From JAPSGB01 sp963775185 (lineage in GTDB: Bacteria; Myxococcota_A; Polyangia; Polyangiales; Polyangiaceae), in the NCBI GenBank assembly GCA_963775185.1, contig CAVZIE010000037.1, forward strand, positions 521,732-585,731: a stretch of DNA of 64,000 nucleotides. Direction: 5' to 3'. Shown in pieces: positions 29,722-39,127 of this stretch (the stretch's first letter is position 1; every line of letters starts with the position of its first letter). The notes beneath the pieces were generated by a model that saw nothing but the letters and a program-made list of their open reading frames with translations, ran no database searches and was not told where the DNA came from. The translations under genes and the position numbers were made by a program.

Positions 29722-29885
29722 GGCTTCATCCTCCTGGCGGCCGGTGCGGCCTCGAAGGGGAGCCTTCGCAAGCGCGGTGCCAACACGATTCCCCGGTATT
29801 TGCGGGAAATGCGCGGGCAAACCCGCGGCCGCGATCGGCGTGATCGGCCGCCGCCCGGATCGCGATCAGGGCTATCCTGCGAGCG

Positions 29886-31151
<1,266 letters not shown>

Positions 31152-31273
31152 TCGCGATCGGGCCGCGCCCCTCCGCACCGGATCGCGGCCCGCGCGCGGC
31201 GCGTGCAACAGCGCGGAATCGCGTCGCGCGCGGCTGGCATCGCGCTTGCGAAGAGCGGCCGGTGGAGGAACCG

Positions 31274-31812
31274 ATGAACGCCACCGCCCAGACTTCCGAC
31301 CCCACACCCGTGCCCGCTCCCGCCGCACAAGCGCCGCAATCGGAGCCAGTCGCCCAGACGCCGACTGCCGCGCTGGCTGCGCTGGCCACGCTGGCTGCCG
31401 ACGGCCCTCGGCGTGACCGCGGCCGCCGCGGTGATCGGATGCGCCGCCTACGTCGCCATCTCGATGCACGCTTATCTGCGCACCTACCCGCCGGGCCTGC
31501 ATACCGCCCTGCCGACGGCCGCGATCGTCGACGAGACGCTCGATCTCCGCAGCGACGTCCCGCTGCAGACCACGCTGACCACCGGCTCCGGCTGCCTGCG
31601 CATCGACGCCGTCGCGCTCGACGCGACCCCGTTCGACCTGTCCGTGAACGGCGGCCTGTTCTCCGCCGAAGGCCTCGACCCAGTACCACCACCACGAGCC
31701 CTTCCCCGGCGGCCGCGTCGTCGTTCGCGTCCACCGCGCGATCAACGCCGACGCCGCGCCGAACCACGACGCCGGCGTGCGCGTGCTGGTGTCGTCGAAG
31801 TGCGGGGATTGA
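31274..31812 (+). CDS. membrane-anchored protein of unknown function, two frame breaks
   Basis: An ATG at 31274 opens MNATAQTSDPTPVPAPAAQA, a Pro/Ala-rich cytoplasmic part. The frame shifts near 31370 into a membrane helix (GVTAAAAVIGCAAYVAISMH) and an outer domain (LPTAAIVDETLDLRSDVPLQ, GCLRIDAVALDATPFDLSVN). It shifts again near 31685 into HHEPFPGGRVVVRVHRAINA and DAGVRVLVSSKCGD, which stops at 31812. It lies 122 bp after the FHA regulator and could be controlled with it. Confidence 0.5.
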
Positions 31813-31927
31813 GCCCACGGCGGCGACGCCTGCGCGTACTCCCCCAGGTGTCGCCGCGCTGCGGCTTCGCCGCGCTCGTCGCGGCCGTCGCATCCACTGT
31901 CGCCGCAGGCCGGTCACGCCTCTCGCT

Positions 31928-32230
31928 CTAGATGGCCAGCGGCAGCTTGGCGCCGATCGCGGCGCAGTAGCGCTGGAGGGTCGAGAGCTTCACGTCTCCG
32001 CCGGCTTCCAGCTTGCTCACCACAGACGCGGACGTGCCCATGCGCGCCGCGACCACGGTCTGCGACAGCTCCGCCGCTTCACGCCTCGCGGCAAGCTTGC
32101 GCGCAAGCTTGCGCCGGACTTCCGCCTCCTTGACCAATCCAGGGAACGCCGGATTGCGCCGGCTACGCTCGGCGACGATCTCCTTGACCAGATCCTTCGG
32201 CATGTGACTTCCGTGACGCGAAATGTTCAT
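31928..32230 (-). CDS. XRE-family HTH protein, HigA-like antitoxin candidate
   Basis: 100 residues. The C-terminal half is a Cro/CI helix-turn-helix: LSQTVVAARMGTSASVVSKL, then EAGGDVKLSTLQRYCAAIGA. The N-terminal half is basic (RRKLARKLAARREAAE). This is the architecture of HigA-type antitoxins that bind their own promoter. Its ATG overlaps the stop of an upstream frame (ATGA) that has no RelE/HigB motif, so the expected toxin is not obvious. Confidence 0.75.
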   Translation of the reverse strand: MNISRHGSHMPKDLVKEIVAERSRRNPAFPGLVKEAEVRRKLARKLAARREAAELSQTVVAARMGTSASVVSKLEAGGDVKLSTLQRYCAAIGAKLPLAI

Positions 32231-32430
32231 ATCGTCATCAACGGACCCGTCCGAGCCATCGCGTGCGGGAGCGCTCGCGCCAGCTCTGCAATCGCGCTTC
32301 GGATCGCGACGTCGGCGAAGGAGTGGATGGGGATGGGGTCGGGCCGGCGCAGCGCGAACGGCAGGGCGCCGCCGATCTCCGCGGCCGCGCCCGCGACGAC
32401 CGAGAGCGGCGGAGACGGCACGAGGCGCAC
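32227..32430 (-). CDS. small protein coupled to the XRE gene
   Basis: 67 residues from a GTG at 32430 (VRLVPSPPLSVVAGAAAEIG, then PFALRRPDPIPIHSFADVAI), ending in an ATGA overlap with the XRE gene. The overlap and the gene-like composition argue for translation. I recognise no family. It may be the missing partner of the XRE protein, or the shortened 3' end of a longer gene cut by the REP copy at 32494. Confidence 0.35.
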   Translation of the reverse strand: MRLVPSPPLSVVAGAAAEIGGALPFALRRPDPIPIHSFADVAIRSAIAELARALPHAMARTGPLMTI

Positions 32431-32493
32431 TCCACCGCACGCCGGAAGCGCAACAGACGATACGGTACCGAGACCACGGCGCGCAGGCGCTCC

Positions 32494-32517
32494 GCGGGAT
32501 TCCGCGCCGGACCGGCA
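32494..32517 (-). repeat. REP-like element copy
   Basis: Full 24-bp form: GCGGGATTCCGC then GCCGGACCGGCA, five bases from the stop of the PcfJ-like gene. Confidence 0.8.
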
Positions 32518-32521
32518 AACA

Positions 32522-33742
32522 TCAGAACGGGATCCCGTCGTCGTGGTCGGGCTCGCGCATCGCAACGCCGTGGCCCGCGAGCCAGCGTGCGACGGCAAGC
32601 CGCGTAGCCGACGGCACGGGCGCGTTGGCGAAGCCCTTCAGCTCGCCGACGTTCCAGCCGTGCGCGGTGCGGACGAGCGAGAGCGTCGCGCGTTCGGGCG
32701 AGTCCACGCGGTAGATGTAGGCGGCGCCGGTGGCGACGCGCTCGACGTAGCTCGCGACGCAGTGGTGCATGGTGCGGCCCTCGGCGATGATCTCCGGCGC
32801 GGTGGTGAGCGGCCCGATGGCGCCGGCGCCCGGCAGCGGCGGCTCGGGAAGCGCGAGCGTGCGCCGGCGCGCGTGGTCGCTGGCGTTGAGTTGCTCGACC
32901 AGCTCGTCGTGGAGCCACTGCAGCCGCACCAGCGAGCGCTGCGCCGGGAGCGGCTTGTCGAACAGCAGCCGGTGCATCGCGTCGGTGTCGGCGAGCAGGT
33001 ACGCGGCGCGGTGCGTGCGCGGCGCGGTGCGGGCGACGTCCTCGAGCAGCGCGTACGTCGCGAGCGGGCGCAGCGTGGCGTCGCACAGGATGCGCAGCAC
33101 GCCCGCGTCGAGGCGCGGCAGGTGGAAGAGCGCCTTCGGCGGATCCCGCAGCGTGCCGCGCAGGTACAAGAGCGCCTGGATCGTGACCGCGCGCCGCGGC
33201 AGCTTCGCGAGCACGCGCGCGACGGCCGGGGTCGCCGGAAAGCCGAGGGCGTCGAGGATCGCCGCCCGCTTCTGCTTCACGAGCGCACGCGCGGCGCGCA
33301 TCGGATTCTTGACGGGCACGCGACGAAACACCCAGCTCGACGCGAGCGCGAAGGCGAGCGCGGGGTTGTCGCGCGCGAGATCGAGGGCGCCGGGGCAGCG
33401 CGCGACGAGCGAGAGCACGTGCCACTGGCGCTCCGGAAGCGGTTTGACGACGCGCAAGACATCGCGGGGAATGCTCTCGATGAAGCGACGCGCGGCGGCG
33501 CTGCGTTGCGCGAGCCCGATGCGCTTCCGCTCCGGCTCGTCCACCCAGCGCTGCAGATAGCGCGGCTGCGCGGTGGACCAGATGGCGCGAACCAGCGCGC
33601 CCGGTGGTCGCGTCGCGCGCCAGCCGCTCGACTCCGTCTTCTGCCACGCGCGGCACGCTGGCCATCCGCGCAGTACCAACAACGAGTCTTCCTCGAACAT
33701 CAACAGCTTGTCGTCCTTGAACACCCATCCGCGTCGGAACAT
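32522..33742 (-). CDS. PcfJ-like protein
   Basis: 406 residues from the ATG at 33742 (MFRRGWVFKDDKLLMFEEDS). Residues about 290-400 carry the PcfJ-like signature EGRTMHHCVASYVERVATGA, followed by YIYRVDSPERATLSLVR. PcfJ was named from conjugative plasmid pCF10 and its activity is not established; related proteins occur on mobile elements. It is divergent from the WYL regulator, with the 21-bp palindrome between them, so the two are likely co-regulated. Confidence 0.7.
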   Translation of the reverse strand: MFRRGWVFKDDKLLMFEEDSLLVLRGWPACRAWQKTESSGWRATRPPGALVRAIWSTAQPRYLQRWVDEPERKRIGLAQRSAAARRFIESIPRDVLRVVKPLPERQWHVLSLVARCPGALDLARDNPALAFALASSWVFRRVPVKNPMRAARALVKQKRAAILDALGFPATPAVARVLAKLPRRAVTIQALLYLRGTLRDPPKALFHLPRLDAGVLRILCDATLRPLATYALLEDVARTAPRTHRAAYLLADTDAMHRLLFDKPLPAQRSLVRLQWLHDELVEQLNASDHARRRTLALPEPPLPGAGAIGPLTTAPEIIAEGRTMHHCVASYVERVATGAAYIYRVDSPERATLSLVRTAHGWNVGELKGFANAPVPSATRLAVARWLAGHGVAMREPDHDDGIPF

Positions 33743-33764
33743 CCCATCTCGACGTACGGCCGGC

Positions 33765-33785
33765 CTGCGACATAACCTGTCGCAG
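33765..33785. promoter_or_regulatory. 21-bp palindrome between PcfJ-like and WYL genes
   Basis: CTGCGAC-ATAACCT-GTCGCAG, with perfect 7-bp arms. It ends 3 bp before the WYL ATG (33789) and 22 bp before the PcfJ-like ATG (33742). This is the position expected of an autoregulatory operator. Related sites lie at 36075, 45550, 46762, 49672 and 52517. Confidence 0.65.
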
Positions 33786-33788
33786 CCC

Positions 33789-34808
33789 ATGCCCCGCACC
33801 GGATCCCACGCCGATACGCTCCACCGCTTGTGGGCGCTCTTGCGCCTGGTGCCGCGGGCGCCGCGACGCATCGACACCGCGCGTCTTGAAGCGCTCCTGG
33901 GCGAGGAGGGCATGGACGTCACGCGTCGCAGCGTGCAGCGCGATCTCGAGCGCCTGGCCGCGCGCTTCACCACGCTGCGTTGCGACGATCGCGACAAGCC
34001 GTTTGGCTGGTACTGGGACGGCGCCGCGCCGCTGGTGGAGATCCCGGGCATGGGCATCCCCGCCGCGGTGACCTTCACGATGATGGAGGCGTACCTCGGC
34101 TCCGCGCTGCCGCGATCCACCGTGAAGAGCCTCGAGCCGCACTTCGCGCGCGCCCGGGAAGTCCTCGCCAGCGCCAGCTCGACGAAGATCGCGGGCTGGC
34201 CGAAGAAGGTGCGCGTCGTCGCGCGCGGCTTTCCGCTGCAGCCCGCCAACGTAGCGCCGCGCGTCCTCGACGGCGTGTACACCGCGCTCCTCGACGACCG
34301 CCGCTTCGCTGCCACATACAAGAAGCGCGGCACGACCAAGGAGCGCGAGTACGAGGTGAATCCCCTCGGGCTGGTCGTGCGCGACGGCACCCTCGCTCTG
34401 GTGTGCACGTACTGGGACTACGAGGACGTGAGCCACATGCTGCTCCACCGCATGAGCCGCGTCACCGTCCTCGACAAACCGGCGACGCGACCGCGCGGCT
34501 TCGACCTCGACACCCACGTCGCCGCTGGCGGCGTCGCCTACGCGTTCGGCGATCCCATCGCCCTCGACGCGCTCGTGGACAGCACCGTCGCCCACACGCT
34601 GAGCGAGACGCCGCTGTCCAAGGACCAGCGGCTGACGCCCGTCGACGACGAACGCCACCGCCTCCAGGCGACGGTCCCCGACACGATCGAGCTCCGCGGC
34701 TGGCTCATGTCGTACGGCGCCCTCGTGGAAGTGACGAAGCCCGACGCGCTCCGCGGCGAGATCCGCGAGGGCATCCGGGCGATGGCGAAGCGCTACGGGA
34801 TCCGCTGA
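33789..34808 (+). CDS. WYL-domain transcriptional regulator
   Basis: 339 residues from the ATG at 33789. An N-terminal winged helix (RLWALLRLVPRAPRRIDTAR, VTRRSVQRDLERLAARF) leads into a WYL-type ligand domain (EREYEVNPLGLVVRDGTLAL, VCTYWDYEDVSHMLLHRMSR) and a C-terminal WCX-like extension (DTIELRGWLMSYGALVEVTK). WYL regulators such as BrxR and CapW repress defence loci by binding palindromes. Here a palindrome abuts its own start and recurs before nearby nuclease and helicase genes. A partial copy lies at 35710-36065. Confidence 0.9.
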   Translation: MPRTGSHADTLHRLWALLRLVPRAPRRIDTARLEALLGEEGMDVTRRSVQRDLERLAARFTTLRCDDRDKPFGWYWDGAAPLVEIPGMGIPAAVTFTMMEAYLGSALPRSTVKSLEPHFARAREVLASASSTKIAGWPKKVRVVARGFPLQPANVAPRVLDGVYTALLDDRRFAATYKKRGTTKEREYEVNPLGLVVRDGTLALVCTYWDYEDVSHMLLHRMSRVTVLDKPATRPRGFDLDTHVAAGGVAYAFGDPIALDALVDSTVAHTLSETPLSKDQRLTPVDDERHRLQATVPDTIELRGWLMSYGALVEVTKPDALRGEIREGIRAMAKRYGIR

Positions 34809-34824
34809 TCGGGTTTCATGGGGA

Positions 34825-34847
34825 TGCCGGTCCGGCGCGGAACCGCG
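34825..34847 (+). repeat. REP-like element copy
   Basis: TGCCGGTCCGGCGCGGAACC plus GCG, 17 bp after the WYL stop. A weaker partial match (TCCGGTCCGGCGCGG) lies at 35011. Between them there is no gene. Confidence 0.7.
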
Positions 34848-35025
34848 CTCAGAGATAGCGCGCGTCGCGGGAAAGCAGGATCCTTCGCCGTGCGTTCGCG
34901 GCATGTCGATCGGGCGGGCCGTCAGCCGCGCCGCTCGCCGTTCGCCAACGCTTCCGGCAGCCGGTCCTCGGCGAGCGCCGGGCCAAGCAGCATTACACGC
35001 ACGCGCTTCGTCCGGTCCGGCGCGG

Positions 35026-35385
35026 TCAAATCGCGAGCCAGAAGAGCTGGTCCCGCAGGTCCTCCGACGTCCTGCCGGCGAGCAGTCTCGCGAGCGACTT
35101 CACGGCGACGCCGAGAGGGACCTGCGGAGAGAGCAGGATGCCGGCGTGGTGGCGTCCATCTGCGAGGTATTGGCTATGGAGATTGGCGAAGTCGCCGCGG
35201 TTGAACGTGAATAGACAACGCCCTTCGTGAACGGCGTACGCGAGTTGGTCTGCGTCCGTCGCGCCGCCGTTGCCTGCATCGACCGTCGTCAGGACGTCGA
35301 ATCCGCGCCGGCGGAGGCCGACGGCCACGCCCTGAAACACGTCTTCGTCGAGGTACAGCTTCGGGCGACTCGGGTGATCCGTCAG
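35026..35385 (-). CDS. DUF5615 PIN-like toxin candidate
   Basis: The conserved body reads KLYLDEDVFQGVAVGLRRRG, DADQLAYAVHEGRCLFTFNR and GDFANLHSQYLADGRHHAGI, with the acidic residues of PIN-like DUF5615 nucleases. The family's N-terminal strand requires a start upstream of the first ATG or GTG. The only candidate is a CTG at 35385 that overlaps the antitoxin stop (CTGA where ATGA would be expected). Encoded directly after a DUF433 gene, it forms a VapBC-like pair. The start codon may be mutated. Confidence 0.75.
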   Translation of the reverse strand: MTDHPSRPKLYLDEDVFQGVAVGLRRRGFDVLTTVDAGNGGATDADQLAYAVHEGRCLFTFNRGDFANLHSQYLADGRHHAGILLSPQVPLGVAVKSLARLLAGRTSEDLRDQLFWLAI

Positions 35386-35669
35386 GGCTTCACCTGCGTC
35401 GCGCCGGAAGGCGCTTCACGGTCGCGGGCGAGAATGACCTCGATCTCGTCGCGATGATCGAAGTAGTACAGCAACGCGGCGTGCAGCCCCTCGGGACGAA
35501 GCGTGGGAAGTTGCACGAGGATTTCATCGAACTCGAGCCCAAGTTGGTGAGCCCGGACAACCGCCGCAACCGGGATGCGCGTCCCTTCCACCACGGGCTC
35601 GCCACCGCGCACTTGCGGACTGCGGACGATATGCGGATACGGGTTGGAGACGGCCTGGCTCACACCCAT
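35382..35669 (-). CDS. DUF433 antitoxin candidate
   Basis: 95 residues from the ATG at 35669. The DUF433 helix-turn-helix signature is clear: GGEPVVEGTRIPVAAVVRAH, LGLEFDEILVQLPTLRPEGL and HAALLYYFDHRDEIE. DUF433 proteins pair with DUF5615 PIN-like toxins as type II modules. Overlap with the toxin frame suggests translational coupling. A second such pair lies at 60.5-61.1 kb. Confidence 0.85.
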   Translation of the reverse strand: MGVSQAVSNPYPHIVRSPQVRGGEPVVEGTRIPVAAVVRAHQLGLEFDEILVQLPTLRPEGLHAALLYYFDHRDEIEVILARDREAPSGATQVKP

Positions 35670-35709
35670 TTCGTAGCATGGGGAGACCACGAGGTCATCT
35701 GCAGCGCTG

Positions 35710-36065
35710 GTAGGCGCAGTACGAGCAGCGAGTCTTCTTCGAACATCAGCAGCTTGTCGTCTTTGAACACCCATCCGCGCCGGAACGGCGTCGCCTACGC
35801 GTTCGGCGATCCCGTCGCCCTCGACGCCCTCGTGGACAGCGCCGTCGCCCACACGCTGAGCGAGACGCCGCTGTCCAAGGACCAACGCCGGACGCCCGTC
35901 GATGACGAGCGCCAGCGCCTGCAAGCGACCGGCCCCGACACCATCGAGCTCCGCGGCTGGCTGCTCTCGTACGGCGCGCGCGTCGAAGTGACGAAGCCCG
36001 GCAAGCTCCGTGGCGAGATGCTCGACGGGATCCGCGCGATGGCGAAGCGCTACGGGATCCGCTGA
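35710..36065 (+). pseudogene. deletion-scarred duplicate of the PcfJ/WYL junction
   Basis: 35710-35784 repeats the 5' end of the PcfJ-like gene (compare 33675-33740). It is joined directly to a copy of the WYL 3' end (GVAYAFGDPVALDALVDSAV to MAKRYGIR; compare 34530-34808). About 790 bp, including the intergenic palindrome and the WYL HTH and core, are missing at the junction. The WYL tail is still open, so its sequence diverged little. Confidence 0.8.
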
Positions 36066-36074
36066 GCGCCCCGG

Positions 36075-36095
36075 CTACGACGTAACGGGTCGCAG
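36075..36095. promoter_or_regulatory. 21-bp palindrome upstream of the NERD-helicase
   Basis: CTACGAC-GTAACGG-GTCGCAG, one mismatch between the arms. It ends 56 bp before the GTG of the NERD-helicase (36152). A REP-like copy follows at 36109-36126 with the same spacing as at 46762/46796. Confidence 0.55.
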
Positions 36096-36108
36096 GCGCT
36101 TCGTGAGA

Positions 36109-36126
36109 TACCGCGCCGGACCGGCA
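36109..36126 (-). repeat. REP-like element copy
   Basis: TACCGCGCCGGACCGGCA. Together with the preceding palindrome it forms a composite also found at 46762-46813. Confidence 0.7.
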
Positions 36127-36151
36127 GACCCATCCCTGATACGATTCCATC

Positions 36152-37789
36152 GTGCCCACTGGCATCTTCCCCCGCGGCGGCCCGCGCCCCACCACGAGTC
36201 GCGCGGAGCAGAAGCTCTACGCCGCCCTGGTCCGCGGCCTTCCCGACGGCTGGACCGCGTGGCACTCGCTGCGCGTTCGCACGGGTCGCGGCTTCGAGGG
36301 TGAGGGCGACTTCGTCATCGCGATCCCCGATCGGGGCGTCCTCCTCCTCGAGGTGAAGGGCGGGGCGATCGAGGTGCGCGACGGGCAGTGGCTCCAGAAC
36401 GGCAAGCAGCTCGACAAACCGCCGCGCACGCAGGCGCTCGGCTTCCAGACGACGCTCTTGAAGAAGCTCGGCGAGCGCGGCATCCCGCGCGCGCCGTATC
36501 TCGCGGTCGCGGTCGCGTTCCCCGACACGCCCTTCAGCGCTCCGCCGACGCACGGCGATCTGGAGGGCGCCGTGATCGGCCAGCAGGATCTGCCGTACGT
36601 CGGCGAAGCGCTGCGCGAGATGGCGGATCGCCTGCTCGCGGGCAGGCGCGCGCCACCCGACGCGCGGTGGATCGACGTGCTGCACGCGCTGTGGGGCGAG
36701 ACCTGGACGCCGCGCCTCGCACTCGGCGATCGCGTGCGCCTGCGCGAGCGCGAGCTCGTGCCGCTCGACGCCGATCAAGTCGCGTACCTCGATCTGTGTC
36801 GATGCCAACGATCGCCTGCTCGTCACCGGCGGTCCGGGCACGGGGAAGACGTTGCTCGCGCGCGATCTGTGCGCCCGCTTCGCCGAACGTGGTCGCCGCC
36901 CCGTGCTTCTCTGCTACACGAGCGCGCTCGCCGCGGCGCTCCGCAGCGACGGTTTCGCGGACACATGGACAGTGCGCGAGCTCGCCGCGGATCTCCTCGA
37001 CCTCTCCGGCGCCGACGATCCTGCTCCGCGTACGAGCTGGACCGCAGAGACGTGGGACCGCATCCCGGAGCGAGCTTCGGAGGCTTCGATTGTCGGCCCG
37101 GCGCGGAACCGCGTGGATGCGGTGATCGTGGACGAGGCGCAGGATCTCGCGGGCGTTGACTGGACGTTCGTGCGCGCCCTCGCGGCGGATCGGCCGCTGT
37201 GGGCGTTCATGGACGACGGCCAGGCGTTCTGGAGCGATCGACCGATGCCGCGCGATCTGTTTCCGGCGTCGTTCAAGCTCACGGCGCGCTACCGCTGTCC
37301 CGAGCCGCTTGCGCGCTTCGCGGACCAGTATCGTGAAGGCGCCGAGGCACGCGACGCGGAGACGATCGCGGAGCTGAACGATCACGCAGCGTCGCGGACG
37401 AGTCGGAGCTCGAAGCCGCGGTCGCCGCCGCGGTGAAGCGCGCCCTCGACGACGGCGTGCAGCCCGCGGACATCGCCGTGCTGTCGCTCGCGGGGCGCGG
37501 TCGCACGGCGATCTGCGCCGGCGACCGCATCGGCGCCGTGCCGGTCGTGCGCGCCGACGACCCGCGCGCGGCGGAGAGCGTCGTGGCGGACACGTTCCTG
37601 CGCTTCAAGGGACTCGAACGGCCGTGGATCGTCGTCACGGAGCTGGAGCGCGGGACGAGCCGCTACGACGTGCGAATGCACGTCGCGCTGACGCGCGCGA
37701 CGGTGGGGTGCGTGGTGGTGGCGACGGAGGGGGCGATCGCGGCGGACGCGCGGTTGGGCGGCTCCGCCCGCGACGTATTCAGCGGCTGA
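36152..37789 (+). CDS. NERD-domain superfamily 1 helicase, two frame breaks
   Basis: Starts at GTG 36152. Residues 20-130 are a NERD nuclease-like domain (GFEGEGDFVIAIPDRGVLLL, EVKGGAIEVRDGQW). The frame shifts near 36800, just before LLVTGGPGTGKTLLARDLC (Walker A). VDAVIVDEAQDLAGVDW is the Walker B segment and SFKLTARYRCPEPLARF is motif IV-like. Near 37395 a second shift leads into VVADTFLRFKGLERPWIVVT and HVALTRATVGCVVVA. NERD-helicases are found in DNA repair and defence loci. A REP-like copy is read in frame just before Walker B. It converges with the minus operon, overlapping by 11 bp. Confidence 0.8.
37091..37112 (+). repeat. REP-like element copy inside the NERD-helicase
   Basis: TGTCGGCCCGGCGCGGAACC plus GC, translated as IVGPARNRVD in the loop before DEAQD. 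Confidence 0.65.
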
Positions 37790-38345
37790 CCCTGATGTGC
37801 TGCATCAGCGGCCGGATGAGCCGCGCATCGAGCTCGCTCGCGAGCGTTATGTCGACGAGCGGTACGGCAACGCTCGCAACGTCCGGCTCGGCGAGCACGC
37901 CCTCGTAGTCCGAGCGGTAGTCGTCCCGATCATTCTGGAGCACCTGGACTGTCCCATCCGTCTTGCCGCCACGGTGCCAAGCCTGGAGAAGGGGAACCCA
38001 GTAGACGTCGTCCAGGTCCGCCCTGATCCGCATGTAGGACGTCATCGCGAGCGGCACGAAACTGTCGTTCTGCTCTTCCCACCAGAACACTACGCCCACG
38101 GTGAAGACCTCTTTGCCTTTTTCGTTGAGACGATGGAATTGGCGGACGGCATGCGACGGGAGCCAATGTTCGGGTTCGTCAAGCGTCGGCTTGATCTCGA
38201 ACGGCCTCCACGCGACGGAATACGCGACGAATCTGTAGGGGCTCAACACGATCTCGCTGGCCGATAGCAACCTCGACGCGTTGCGGAACACGTCACGGAC
38301 GTAGGCAAAGCACTCCGACATCCCATTCGACTCACGCTGTTCCAT
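37779..38345 (-). CDS. unknown protein, last gene of the AddAB-like operon
   Basis: 188 residues from the ATG at 38345, overlapping the previous gene by 14 bp. Motifs such as LLSASEIVLSPYRFVAYSVA, WRPFEIKPTLDEPEHWLPSH and VGVVFWWEEQNDSFVPLAMT suggest a compact alpha/beta domain rich in Trp and Tyr. No family recognised. The overlap with a PD-(D/E)XK-like gene and the position at the end of a helicase-nuclease operon suggest a specificity or inhibitor subunit of that system; this is inference. Confidence 0.55.
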   Translation of the reverse strand: MEQRESNGMSECFAYVRDVFRNASRLLSASEIVLSPYRFVAYSVAWRPFEIKPTLDEPEHWLPSHAVRQFHRLNEKGKEVFTVGVVFWWEEQNDSFVPLAMTSYMRIRADLDDVYWVPLLQAWHRGGKTDGTVQVLQNDRDDYRSDYEGVLAEPDVASVAVPLVDITLASELDARLIRPLMQHIRVSR

Positions 38346-39093
38346 GTTCAACCTCGAATCGATACCGACACTCGGGCGCTGGTACGGCAGGTGCAGTCGA
38401 CCAAGACCAGTCTGCATCGAAGCACCAACTTGGAGCCCGCGCCGGTACGGAGGGCCAAGCGGAGATCACGGGCATCACCAGCTTCCATCGACTCTCGAGC
38501 AGCCGACACACGTCGCGAACAAGCGGTGATCGCTGCCTATGGACGACTTCCACAAAACGCCGCCACGACAACCAGAAGAGCGGCGCGCGCGGGTGCTTCT
38601 TGGTCGATAGCTCGGCTTGCGTCTCCTCGAACTCGGCAACCGGCGCGACAAGGCCACGAGTGATGTAGACAACGCCAAGGGGCTCCACCTCATCTCCGGC
38701 TTTTGCCTTCAAGGCCAGCCAATATTTCCCGAGCTGATCGTTCACGCTTCCTGTGCTCGTCGGTATCGACGACTTGCCCGACAGCAGCTTCGCTTCGACG
38801 ATCAGCCATGCGCTCTTCCTCCCGGGACGAGAGAACTTCAAGAGCAGCTCCGGCTCGCAACCCCATGCGGGCCAGAACTCGAAGTCGACATCGGAAACTG
38901 GTCCGAGCAAGTCCCGCAGTAATACGTCCTCTTGAGAATGCAGGCGTGCACCGCCCAGGAACGGGAGCAGCGCGATGTCGTGAGCAACATACTGACAAGA
39001 CCCCAGGACGACCGCGGTCAGCAGGTCCTCGATCTCGTACGGGTTACGAACGAACTCGCCGCCGAGCTTGCCGTGAAGAAACGCATGGATCAT
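38332..39093 (-). CDS. PD-(D/E)XK-like nuclease-fold protein
   Basis: 253 residues starting MIHAFLHGKLGGEFVRNPYE. After an N-terminal helical part (EDLLTAVVLGSCQYVAHDIA) comes a likely PD-(D/E)XK core: VDFEFWPAWGCEPELLL, then SAWLIVEAKLLSGKSS, giving D...E-x-K (EAK). The C-terminus is Trp-rich (FWLSWRRFVEVVHRQR). It starts 35 bp after the AddA-like stop and overlaps the next gene. The pair may be a DNA-end-directed effector working with the AddAB-like complex. Exact family unknown. Confidence 0.65.
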   Translation of the reverse strand: MIHAFLHGKLGGEFVRNPYEIEDLLTAVVLGSCQYVAHDIALLPFLGGARLHSQEDVLLRDLLGPVSDVDFEFWPAWGCEPELLLKFSRPGRKSAWLIVEAKLLSGKSSIPTSTGSVNDQLGKYWLALKAKAGDEVEPLGVVYITRGLVAPVAEFEETQAELSTKKHPRAPLFWLSWRRFVEVVHRQRSPLVRDVCRLLESRWKLVMPVISAWPSVPARAPSWCFDADWSWSTAPAVPAPECRYRFEVEHGTA

Positions 39094-39127
39094 CGGGGGA
39101 CCAAGCTAGCTCGACGCAAGGCCGTCG

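Noticed and set aside
31928..32430. Complete HigBA toxin-antitoxin pair
   Set aside because: The XRE protein fits HigA, but the coupled upstream frame has no RelE/HigB features.
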